From positions 6,184,001-6,248,000 of the forward strand of contig NZ_CP022521.1 in assembly GCF_002234535.1 (NCBI RefSeq): a stretch of 64,000 bases of DNA, read 5' to 3'. This DNA is from Actinoalloteichus hoggarensis. GTDB lineage: Bacteria > Actinomycetota > Actinomycetes > Mycobacteriales > Pseudonocardiaceae. Of the stretch, positions 37,251 to 46,526 are shown in pieces (within the stretch, counting starts at the first letter, position 1; each line of letters opens with the position of its first letter). The translations under genes and the position numbers were made by a program. Below the pieces are notes generated by a model. It ran no database searches, was not told the DNA's origin, and saw only the letters and a program-made list of their open reading frames with translations.

Positions 37251-40124
37251 GTGCAGACGGTGACTGGTCATGACGCTCAGGTCAAGATCCTGCGCCGAGC
37301 CGAGACATACCGTGGTGCTGCCGCAGCAGCTGCGTCCGCGTACCGTCCCGCTGAAGCGCGTCGCCTCTTTCGCCGTGCTTTGCGAACACTTGACACAGCC
37401 GATGCCACCGTGGAGTCGGACGCCCCGGTTCACACGGATCTCATCCGGTCGCGGATCAGGACGTTGATAAGCCTCGCTTCCTCGCAAGCCGAGACCAGGA
37501 GTCTCGAGCAAGGGCTCAAGATCCTGCGACAAGCCCGCTCGCTGGTGAAGACCCTGCCGACGGGGAATCAGCAGAAGCTCTTCGCCGGGATCATCGACGG
37601 CCAGCATGGATTCATGCTCTCGAGGGCCGGGAAGAACTATCTTGCGATCGAGCGACATGACCGAGGCGTGGCGCTCCTCGAACAGACTCAGAGCGAGATA
37701 CCCGAGGAGAGGTCGATACTTCCGAGAGCCCTGTTGAACAGGGCTCTCGCTTTTATCAGAATAGGACGGCAGAAGCCTGCGATCAAAGATCTCGAGCAGT
37801 GCCTGGCCTTAGCCAGCGATCACGGGTTGGCGCTGATAACAGCAAAGGCCCAGCACAACCTGGGGGCACTGTCCCTCAGGGTCGGCGCGATACCGGAGTC
37901 CATCCATTACTACGAGCAGACGAATCTCGGCTACAACCGGGTGGCCCCCGACATGCTCCCCACGCTCCGTATGGATCAGGCCGAGGCATTGTTGACCGCC
38001 GGCCTGGCCGAGGAGGCCGCCAAGTACCTGGATGAGGCTCTGCCTGTTCTCGAGCGAGATCGTGTCCGGCAGAATCTCGCCGAGGCAGAGATTCTTCGAG
38101 CCACCGCCGCGCTCCTCCTGGATGATCCGGACACGGCACGCCGACTCTCCACATCGGCCCAACGACGACTGACCCGACGCGGCAATCTCAGTTGGGCGGG
38201 TATCGCGGCGCTCACCCGACTGCGAACCGATGTGTCGGTGGCCCTCCGCGACGGCCGGGTCACCGCTGGCCTGCGGAACAGAGCCCTGCGACTCGCCGAC
38301 CGGCTGACCGATCTCCGGCTCACCGACGAGTCCGGAGTGGCCAAGGCATTGGCGGTGCGCATCGCACTCCGACTGGGTCACCTCGATCAGGCCGCGGCCG
38401 AGTTGGCCGGAATCGGACGGCCTCGCCGGATCACCCCCATCGACCACCGGATGCTACTGCGCCTCTGCCGAGCCGAGCTCGCCCTCACCCAGGGAGATCG
38501 CCGTCGTGCGCTGGCGCAGGCTAAGAGCGGGCTGGCCGAGCTGGGTCGGATTCGTGACCGGATGGGCGGTCTGGACCTGGTGAGCGGCACCGCGGTACAC
38601 GGCCGGGAACTCGGCGAGCTGGCCGTCCGACTGGTGCTGGCCCCCGATGACGGCCGAGTCGACGTGCGCAGGCTGTTCCACTGGCTGGAGCGGACCCGCG
38701 CACAGGTGTACCGCTACCAGCCGCAACCCCCTATCGAGGACCCGGTGCTCGCCGAGCGAGTCGATGACTACCGGGTGCTCAGCCGAGAGCTGCAACAGGC
38801 GCGACTCGACGGCAGAAACCCCGGCGAGCTGGCCGCCCGCCACGCCACGCTGCAACGAGAGATCACCCGCCTGGGCTGGCAGACCAGTCTGTGGGGGGAA
38901 CCGACTCCGATCGCGAGCCTCGCCGAGGTGGCGGCTCGGCTCCGCGAGCGTGCGATGGTGAGCTTCGCCGTCTCGGACGGGACCGCCGTGGCGGTGGTGA
39001 TCGTCGACGGACGGCCCCGGCTGGTGCGGCTGGGACCCGTCGCCGAGATCACGGCGGCGGCCCGAGAGCTGCACGCCGATCTCAACGCGCTGGCCCCCGA
39101 CCGTCAACCCACCCCGCTGGTCGACGTGATCGCGGGTTCGGCTCGACGCAGGGCGGAGCGCCTCGACGAGAAGCTGCTGCGGCCGTTGGCAGGCCTGGTC
39201 GGGGACCGCGAGCTGGTCATCGTGCCGACCGGCGCGCTGTACGCGGTCGCCTGGGGAACGCTCCCGTCCATGCACGGCAGGCCGCTGACCGTGGCCCCCT
39301 CCGCCACCGCGTGGCTCTCCGCCGACCAGACCGCGGGCAGCCCGACCTCCGCCCACGACGACGGAGACGGACCGACCGCCGAGCAGACCGGCGGGCTTCG
39401 CGACACGTCGCCTCGCGATCAGGACTCCGGATACCACTCGCGGTTCCCCGCCAGGGCGGTCCGGGGTGCCGACGTCTCGAGTGCCGGCGGCCGGGGCGCC
39501 GACGACCGCTCGGAGAACGGCACGGAGCCGTCGGGTCCCGCGAGCACGGCAGGAACACCCGTGCCGAGGTCCGCCGAGGCATCCGAGGCGGGCCATGTCG
39601 TGCTGATCAGCGGTCCCGACCTGCTCGGCGCCGTGGGCGAGGTGGCCGGACTCCGCACGCATCATCCGGACGCCCGCGTGCTGGAAGGCCGACAGGCGAC
39701 GGTCGGGGCCGTGCTCGACGCCCTTGACGGCGCGCGGCTCGCTCATGTCGCCGCGCATGGCGCGCACGAGCCGGAGAACGCGATGTTCTCCCGGCTCGAA
39801 CTCACCGACGGCTCGCTGTTCGCGCACGAGACGGCGCGGCTGCGCCGTGCGCCGGAGCGGGTGGTGCTCGCCGCCTGCGAGCTCGCACTCAACCGCATCC
39901 GACCCGGCGACGAGGCGCTGGGCTTCGCGGGTGCCCTCTTGGCCAGCGGCTCTCGTACCGTCATCGCCGCGACCAGCAAGGTCGGCGATCAGGCCGCCGC
40001 CGACACGATGGCCGAGTTCCACGGACTCCTCGTCCAAGGCCGCCCGCCCGCCGCGGCGCTGGCGGAGGCCGTCGCCCGCGAACCGCTGCGACGCCCCTTC
40101 GTCTGTCTCGGCTCCGGCACCTGA
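37251..40124 (+). CDS. TPR-CHAT caspase-like protease
   Basis: A 957-residue protein. Residues ~10-470 are helical repeats of TPR type (ALLNRALAFIRIGRQKPAIK, ITAKAQHNLGALSLRVGAIP, LAEEAAKYLDEALPVLERD). A linker domain follows (LREMVSFAV-like ERAMVSFAVSDGTAVAVVIV). The C-terminal CHAT domain (~640-957) carries the catalytic dyad His836 (HVAAHGAHEP) and Cys876 (VVLAACELALN), both intact. Residues ~700-775 are a hydrophilic insertion inside the CHAT domain. CHAT proteases cleave specific protein partners; the linked sigma factor and partner are candidates. GTG 37251 is the likely start, with CGGAG just upstream; GTG 37260 is possible. Confidence 0.9.
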   Translation: MQTVTGHDAQVKILRRAETYRGAAAAAASAYRPAEARRLFRRALRTLDTADATVESDAPVHTDLIRSRIRTLISLASSQAETRSLEQGLKILRQARSLVKTLPTGNQQKLFAGIIDGQHGFMLSRAGKNYLAIERHDRGVALLEQTQSEIPEERSILPRALLNRALAFIRIGRQKPAIKDLEQCLALASDHGLALITAKAQHNLGALSLRVGAIPESIHYYEQTNLGYNRVAPDMLPTLRMDQAEALLTAGLAEEAAKYLDEALPVLERDRVRQNLAEAEILRATAALLLDDPDTARRLSTSAQRRLTRRGNLSWAGIAALTRLRTDVSVALRDGRVTAGLRNRALRLADRLTDLRLTDESGVAKALAVRIALRLGHLDQAAAELAGIGRPRRITPIDHRMLLRLCRAELALTQGDRRRALAQAKSGLAELGRIRDRMGGLDLVSGTAVHGRELGELAVRLVLAPDDGRVDVRRLFHWLERTRAQVYRYQPQPPIEDPVLAERVDDYRVLSRELQQARLDGRNPGELAARHATLQREITRLGWQTSLWGEPTPIASLAEVAARLRERAMVSFAVSDGTAVAVVIVDGRPRLVRLGPVAEITAAARELHADLNALAPDRQPTPLVDVIAGSARRRAERLDEKLLRPLAGLVGDRELVIVPTGALYAVAWGTLPSMHGRPLTVAPSATAWLSADQTAGSPTSAHDDGDGPTAEQTGGLRDTSPRDQDSGYHSRFPARAVRGADVSSAGGRGADDRSENGTEPSGPASTAGTPVPRSAEASEAGHVVLISGPDLLGAVGEVAGLRTHHPDARVLEGRQATVGAVLDALDGARLAHVAAHGAHEPENAMFSRLELTDGSLFAHETARLRRAPERVVLAACELALNRIRPGDEALGFAGALLASGSRTVIAATSKVGDQAAADTMAEFHGLLVQGRPPAAALAEAVAREPLRRPFVCLGSGT

Positions 40125-40313
40125 GCCGGCGAGTCGACCGACGGCCGCTCAACTGTCGGCGGGCTCGTCCTCGGCCGTCCTCGACGATCGACGCCGGGCA
40201 CCGCACGCCGGACCACACCAGAAGCGGACGACGGACCGCAGGGCATCGGACCGCCGCCGAGCAGCCGCGTCGGAACCGGCCGAGCTCACGCCGAGCAGGC
40301 CCGAGACGACGAG

Positions 40314-40348
40314 AAGGCGGCCCCGCGAGAACCGCGGGGCCGCCTTCT
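40314..40348. terminator. Bidirectional terminator between CHAT and groEL genes
   Basis: GAAGGCGGCCCCGCG (40314-40328) pairs perfectly with CGCGGGGCCGCCTTC (40334-40348), loop 5 nt, followed by T-rich sequence on the plus strand. Both convergent genes end beside it. Confidence 0.9.
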
Positions 40349-40381
40349 TCGTGCTGTGCTGTCGTGCGCGTCAGCGATGGA

Positions 40382-42136
<1,755 letters not shown>

Positions 42137-42151
42137 TCACCGACCCGACCT

Positions 42152-42178
42152 CTGGCACTCGAGTGTACTGAGTGCCAA
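42152..42178. promoter_or_regulatory. CIRCE element 1 (HrcA operator) upstream of groEL
   Basis: CTGGCACTC-N9-GAGTGCCAA. Compared with the consensus TTAGCACTC-N9-GAGTGCTAA, the arms and the 9 bp spacer are conserved with few substitutions. It lies about 150 bp upstream of groEL. Confidence 0.85.
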
Positions 42179-42185
42179 CTCGTGT

Positions 42186-42212
42186 TTAGCACTCCGGGGG
42201 GCCGAGTGCAAG
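42186..42212. promoter_or_regulatory. CIRCE element 2 (HrcA operator) upstream of groEL
   Basis: TTAGCACTC-N9-GAGTGCAAG: the left arm is a perfect consensus match, the right arm has two mismatches. It lies 7 bp from the other CIRCE element; paired CIRCE boxes are typical for actinobacterial groEL genes. Confidence 0.85.
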
Positions 42213-42270
42213 GCAGTCGATCGGCAGTCACCCGGCCGCGAGGCACATCGCGGCTCGTCACGGGGCGATC

Positions 42271-43617
42271 TCAGTCCTCGACGACGCTCCCGCCGTCCTC
42301 GGCAGCACGAGAAGCGACGGCGGAGTTCGCGTCCACCTCGGGACCGCTCTCCACGCCGTGACCGCTCACCACAGGGCCGCTCACCGCGGAACCGCTCTCC
42401 ACGTGGACGGCGGCCGAGGCACGCAGACCCTGATCGCTCGCCGAGGCGCCGTTGATCAACACGATGACGAGGACGGTGATCGCCAGCACCACCGCGCCGA
42501 CCAGGATCGGCAGCACCCACCTGTTCCCGCCGCCGCGCTGGCCGGTGAAGCTGGCCGCCGACTGGGCGGGCGACGGCGGGCGCAGACGCATCGGCTCCGC
42601 CATCGGCGAGGACACGGGATACTGCCTGCCCGCCTGCGGCGTCGCGGGGAAGCTCGGCCGATTCCAGTTCGCGCCCGGCGCCCCGGCGCCCTGCGGTGCC
42701 GAGCCCGGCGGCGGCGCAGCGCCCGAGAGCGCGGGCCGCGAGCCGGTATCGGGCTGCGCGGGCGCGGGCGGCTGATCAGGCCTCGGCGTCGACGCGAGCG
42801 CGGTGCGCGCCGCGGCGATCAGCTCGCGGCAGTTCCCATAGCGCTGCTTCGGATCCTTGTTCATGCCGCGGCGGAGCACGTCGTCGATGGCGGGCGGCAG
42901 CGCGACCAGCGACGTGACCGACGGGACCGGCTTGGCGAGGTGTCCCTCGATGACCTCGGAGACCTGGCCCTGGTACGGCGGCCGCCCGGTCAGACAGGCG
43001 AACAGCACGCAGGCCAACGAGTAGGCGTCGGTCTTCGGGTCGACCGGCTCACCCCGCAGATGCTCCGGCGCGGCGTAGGTCGGGGAGCCGAGGAAGTCGC
43101 CGCCCTGGGTGCGGTGGCCCGTCGCGCCGCGTCGAGTCAGCCCGAAGTCGCCGAGGTAGACGTGCTCCCCAGAGGATTCCCGGCTGGTGACCAGCACATT
43201 CGCCGGCTTGATGTCCAGGTGGACCAGCCCTCGACCATTGAGCATGTCCAGTGCCTCGGCGACCTGCCCCAACAGGTCGAGGCACCTCGTGGGCGAGAGC
43301 GGGCCGTCCTTGATCTTCTCGGCGAGGTCGGCACCGTCGACGAGCCGCATGGCGATGTAGAGCAGTCCGTCGACCTCGCCGAAGTCGTACAGCGGAACGA
43401 CATGGGCATGGTCGATCGCGGAGGTGTTGCGGGCCTCGTCGACGAAGCGTTCTCGGAACTCGCCGTCACCGGACAGGTGCTCCGCGATCACCTTGAGCGC
43501 GACCTTGCGACCGAGGCGTTCATCGGTCGCTCGATACATCACGCTCATGCCGCCACGGCCTAGTACGCCGGTGATCCGATAATGGCCCAGACGACGTCCG
43601 GTGAGGTCCTCCGACAC
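42271..43617 (-). CDS. Membrane-anchored serine/threonine protein kinase (PknB/PknF-like)
   Basis: A 448-residue protein. The kinase domain spans about residues 11-270: glycine loop [12 protein letters not shown], catalytic lysine in KVALKVI, catalytic loop [14 protein letters not shown] in [10 protein letters not shown] and a GSPTYAAPE activation segment. The catalytic loop reads HLD rather than HRD, so activation-loop regulation may differ from RD kinases. A Pro/Ala/Gly linker precedes one transmembrane helix ([20 protein letters not shown], about 375-395), and a short Ser/Val/Gly-rich extracellular tail has no PASTA domain. GTG start with leaderless -10 TAGGCT. Confidence 0.93.
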   Translation of the reverse strand: MSEDLTGRRLGHYRITGVLGRGGMSVMYRATDERLGRKVALKVIAEHLSGDGEFRERFVDEARNTSAIDHAHVVPLYDFGEVDGLLYIAMRLVDGADLAEKIKDGPLSPTRCLDLLGQVAEALDMLNGRGLVHLDIKPANVLVTSRESSGEHVYLGDFGLTRRGATGHRTQGGDFLGSPTYAAPEHLRGEPVDPKTDAYSLACVLFACLTGRPPYQGQVSEVIEGHLAKPVPSVTSLVALPPAIDDVLRRGMNKDPKQRYGNCRELIAAARTALASTPRPDQPPAPAQPDTGSRPALSGAAPPPGSAPQGAGAPGANWNRPSFPATPQAGRQYPVSSPMAEPMRLRPPSPAQSAASFTGQRGGGNRWVLPILVGAVVLAITVLVIVLINGASASDQGLRASAAVHVESGSAVSGPVVSGHGVESGPEVDANSAVASRAAEDGGSVVED

Positions 43618-43624
43618 GAAACGC

Positions 43625-43630
43625 AGCCTA
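43625..43630 (-). promoter_or_regulatory. Leaderless -10 box for the kinase gene
   Basis: Read on the minus strand this is TAGGCT, 7 nt before the GTG at 43617. Confidence 0.55.
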
Positions 43631-43725
43631 ACGCTCGGTGAATGTGATCCGTGGGCGGTCGACGAACCTGATCACCACCATCGACGTGCAGCCTCGCAGA
43701 GGACGACGGGTGACACGGCCGACCG

Positions 43726-44364
43726 TCAGTGGCTCACCGTACGCGCGTTCCTGGTCTGAGTGAGAATCTGCGCCGGGCCCGCGAAATCCGCGACCAGTCC
43801 TTCGCCGCTGCGCATCGACTGCGTACCGGACTGGCTGAGCGCGCGAACCCGCACCTGGGTGCCCTCGCGGAAGGCCGCGATGTGGCCGGTGTCCAAGGTC
43901 ACCGCCTCCCCCGCCTTCAGATTCACCACGTCCAGCATCCCGAAGCACGCCAACAGCAGCGTGCCCGCGCCGAGCGCGTGCAGGAGGAAGCCGTCGTCGG
44001 AGCCCAGCACCGCCCGCAGCAGCGGCGAATGCCCGGCGAGCGCGATGCCCGCCGACGTGGCGAGCCAGGTGTCACGCTGGACGCACCAGCCCGGCGGCCC
44101 CGCCAGTTCCAGCGTGTGGAACTCCCCGGCCCGGTTCGGCGTGACGTCGACCCAGCCGCCCAGCACGGGAGCGGCGAACTCCGCCGCCGACGGACCCCCG
44201 CCGAGCTGTCTGTTGGCGTGCTTGGCCGCGCCGACCTTCGGCCGGACGGCCGTCCCGTAGCTCGTCGCCATCATCGCCCCGACCCGGGTCCTGATCTGCT
44301 CGCCGGGGCCGAGTACGAGCCTTGCCACTCCGAACGACGGCGTGTGGCGGGTCACGACCTGCAC
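43726..44364 (-). CDS. AIM24 (DUF124) family protein
   Basis: A 212-residue beta-rich protein of the AIM24 family. It starts VQVVTRHTPSFGVARLVLGP, with GEQIRTRVGAMMATSYG and the later core DGFLLHALGAGTLLLACFG and LKAGEAVTLDTGHIAAF. The family was named for a mitochondrial protein; the bacterial role is unknown, though TRAP-like beta-prism folds are predicted. GTG 44364 has GGGAGG 8 nt upstream and decides the start against a longer frame to 44580. It is divergent from moeA. Confidence 0.88.
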   Translation of the reverse strand: MQVVTRHTPSFGVARLVLGPGEQIRTRVGAMMATSYGTAVRPKVGAAKHANRQLGGGPSAAEFAAPVLGGWVDVTPNRAGEFHTLELAGPPGWCVQRDTWLATSAGIALAGHSPLLRAVLGSDDGFLLHALGAGTLLLACFGMLDVVNLKAGEAVTLDTGHIAAFREGTQVRVRALSQSGTQSMRSGEGLVADFAGPAQILTQTRNARTVSH

Positions 44365-44559
44365 CGAAAACCTCCCTGTGTACAGCCGGTTGGCGTCCCG
44401 CGACCTGCGGTGCCCGCCAGGCCGTGGCGCCGCGGCCTGCGGACGGGGCGACGTCATCGCGGTCGACGGTCTCGCCGCCCGTGCGGTGGCGCCCGCAGAA
44501 CCCGACACCGGCACGGGCGGACAGGTCGGCTGGCAGTGTGGCATGGGAGGGACGGCAGG

Positions 44560-45837
44560 ATGACCACTGTGACGACGCAACCGAATCGGACGTCAGCGCT
44601 GCTGCCAGTGTCCACTCATCAGGCCGAGGTGGCCGGCCTGATGAGCCGGACGGAGATCCGGCGCCGTCGGCTGGAGGACTGCCTGGGACTGGCACTGGCC
44701 GAGGACCTGACGGCGCCCGTCCCGCTGCCCCCGTTCGACAACTCCGCGATGGACGGCTACGCCGTGCACGCCGCCGACGTCGCCTCGGCGACCGCCGAGT
44801 CTCCGGTGACCCTCCCGGTCGCCGAGGACGTCCCGGCGGGCCGGGGCGACGCGCCCGCCCTGCGACGCGGCCAGGCACACCGCATCATGACCGGCGCGCC
44901 GCTGTCCCCTGGTGCCGACGCCGTGATCCCGGTCGAGTCCACCGACGGCGGCGTGGCCGAGGTCGCCGTCTTCTCGACCACCGAGCCGGGCAGGCATCTG
45001 CGCCGGGCAGGCGAGGACGTGGGCGTCGGGGACACGGTGGCCAGGGCGGGCGACCGACTGAGCCCGGCCCGGCTCGGCGTCGCGGCGGCGCTCGGCCTCG
45101 CGGAGCTGCCGGTGCACCGCAGGCCTCGCGTCCTGGTGCTGTCCACCGGCTCCGAGCTGACCGAACCGGGCGATGCGCTGGAGCCGGGCCGGATCTACGA
45201 GTCGAACGGGGTGATGCTGGCCGCCGCCGTACTGGAGGCGGGCGGCGAGCCGACCCGGCTGCGCGTCGTGCCCGACGACGTCGGCGAGTTCCGCGCGGCC
45301 GTGGAGCCGCGACTCGGCGAGGTCGACCTGCTTCTGACCTCGGGCGGCGTGAGCGCGGGAGCCTACGAGGTGGTGAAGGACGCGCTGACCGATCAGGGCG
45401 TCCGGTTCCACAAGATCGCGATGCAGCCGGGAATGCCGCAGGGGGCGGGTCGCTATCGCGGTGTCCCCGTGGTCACGCTGCCGGGTAATCCGGTGAGTGC
45501 CCTGGTGTCCTTCGAGGTCTTCGTGCGGCCCGCGCTCCTGGCGGCGGCGGGCTTCCGGGAGGTGCTGCGGCCGAGGACGTCGGCGACCCTGGAGGGCGAC
45601 GCCCTGCGCTCCCCGGCGGGCAGGCGGCAGTACCGGCGAGGGCGCTACCACTTCGACACCGGTTCCGTCCGGGTCCTCGGCGCGCCGGGCTCACACCTGC
45701 TGTCGGCGATGGCGGAGTCCAACTGTCTGTTGGAGATCCCGTCCGAGACGACCGCCGTGGAGCCGGGAACGCAGGTGACGGTGTGGCTGCTCGACGGGCC
45801 GCAGAACAATGCGGTGCCGTCGGCCGACGGACAGTAG
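44560..45837 (+). CDS. moeA: Molybdopterin molybdotransferase MoeA (Glp)
   Basis: A 425-residue enzyme that inserts molybdate into adenylylated molybdopterin, the last step of cofactor synthesis. Motifs: PPFDNSAMDGYAVHAADV, HRIMTGAPLSPGADAVIPVE, LVLSTGSELTEPGD, LTSGGVSAGAYEVVKD, AMQPGMPQGAG and LPGNPVSALVSFEVFV. The ATG follows GGGAGG at 10 nt. It is separated from the other moa genes by 30 kb. The small membrane gene follows 10 bp after its stop but has its own leaderless promoter. Confidence 0.96.
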   Translation: MTTVTTQPNRTSALLPVSTHQAEVAGLMSRTEIRRRRLEDCLGLALAEDLTAPVPLPPFDNSAMDGYAVHAADVASATAESPVTLPVAEDVPAGRGDAPALRRGQAHRIMTGAPLSPGADAVIPVESTDGGVAEVAVFSTTEPGRHLRRAGEDVGVGDTVARAGDRLSPARLGVAAALGLAELPVHRRPRVLVLSTGSELTEPGDALEPGRIYESNGVMLAAAVLEAGGEPTRLRVVPDDVGEFRAAVEPRLGEVDLLLTSGGVSAGAYEVVKDALTDQGVRFHKIAMQPGMPQGAGRYRGVPVVTLPGNPVSALVSFEVFVRPALLAAAGFREVLRPRTSATLEGDALRSPAGRRQYRRGRYHFDTGSVRVLGAPGSHLLSAMAESNCLLEIPSETTAVEPGTQVTVWLLDGPQNNAVPSADGQ

Positions 45838-45840
45838 AGT
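45835..45840 (+). promoter_or_regulatory. Leaderless -10 box for the YeaQ-type gene
   Basis: TAGAGT overlaps the moeA stop codon and lies 7 nt before the ATG at 45848, so the small membrane gene can be expressed independently of moeA. Confidence 0.55.
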
Positions 45841-45847
45841 CGGCCGC

Positions 45848-46114
45848 ATGGGCGTGCTCTCCTGGATCCTCTTCGGTGCGATAGCCGGTTGGGCGGCCAA
45901 CGTCGTCGTCGGCGGGAAGGACCGCAGACCGCAGGGCTGTCTGGTCAGCGTTCTGGTCGGAGTGGTCGGTGCGGCGTTGGGCGGACTCGGATATCAGTTG
46001 ATCACCGGGCAGGAGATCGGCTTCGAGTTCAACTTCGCGAGTCTCGGCGTCGCCATCCTCGGTGCCGTCGTGCTTCTCGTATTGATTCGCCTGGTCAGCG
46101 GGCGACGCCATTGA
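45848..46114 (+). CDS. GlsB/YeaQ/YmgE family membrane protein
   Basis: An 88-residue protein with three hydrophobic helices. The family signature is clear: MGVLSWILFGAIAGWAANVV, then GCLVSVLVGVVGAALGG, then LGVAILGAVVLLVLIRLV. Members are small transglycosylase-associated (Tag) stress-response proteins of unknown mechanism. A short terminator (46116-46131) follows immediately. Confidence 0.92.
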   Translation: MGVLSWILFGAIAGWAANVVVGGKDRRPQGCLVSVLVGVVGAALGGLGYQLITGQEIGFEFNFASLGVAILGAVVLLVLIRLVSGRRH

Positions 46115-46115
46115 T

Positions 46116-46131
46116 CCCCGTCATAACGGGG
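46116..46131 (+). terminator. Short terminator after the YeaQ-type gene
   Basis: CCCCGT-cata-ACGGGG, a compact 6 bp stem with a 4 nt loop, directly after the stop codon. Confidence 0.65.
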
Positions 46132-46343
46132 GCCTGACCTGCCGTACCGGTTCCATCACGCCTCGGTGGTGATCGCTAGCCGTGGTCGGGATCACCGTGA
46201 AATGATCGTGGTGCGCAGTCATCCGAGAACGTCATCGCATCGTCACTCGGCCGGATCGTCGCCGTCGTCTCCTCGACGCGACGACCGGGGCCGCGCCACC
46301 GCCGCTCGTCCGAACGTCCACCGGCCGAGAAGAGGCCGTCACA

Positions 46344-46392
46344 ACCGAGAATGGACCGTGTGCCGTCGGGGGGTGCACGGTCCGTTCTCGGT
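46344..46392. terminator. Strong orphan hairpin, terminator-like
   Basis: ACCGAGAATGGACCGTG (46344-46360) pairs with CACGGTCCGTTCTCGGT (46376-46392) over 17 positions, one being a T-G wobble; loop 15 nt. No annotated gene ends just before it on either strand. Confidence 0.6.
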
Positions 46393-46513
46393 GGTGGGCC
46401 TCGCCGACTCCGTCCGCCGCGACTGGTCGAACCCTGCGGCGGACACGCCGTTGACACCGCCGACCCGGCACCGCGTTCGGTCACGATGCGTCCCGCGAGC
46501 GGCGCGGCGACCG

Positions 46514-46519
46514 TAGGGT
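46514..46519 (+). promoter_or_regulatory. Leaderless -10 box for the Cdc48-like gene
   Basis: TAGGGT lies 7 nt before the GTG at 46527, favouring that start over the overlapping GTG at 46518. Confidence 0.6.
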
Positions 46520-46526
46520 GGTCGGC

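Larger units (their letters stand above)
46132..46526. other. Intergenic region with orphan hairpins (candidate small RNA)
   Basis: About 395 bp. It contains GGTGATC (46168-46174) / GATCACC (46190-46196) and a large hairpin at 46344-46392. The single long frame starting at about 46166 is Arg/Ser/Pro-rich and unconvincing. The arrangement of a structured stretch followed by a strong hairpin could mark a small RNA. Confidence 0.4.

Noticed and set aside
37251-40124. Craspase (type III-E CRISPR) component
   Set aside because: The TPR-CHAT architecture is similar, but no gRAMP/Cas7-11 gene, Csx30-like gene or CRISPR array is present, so only the general protease-sigma logic is borrowed.
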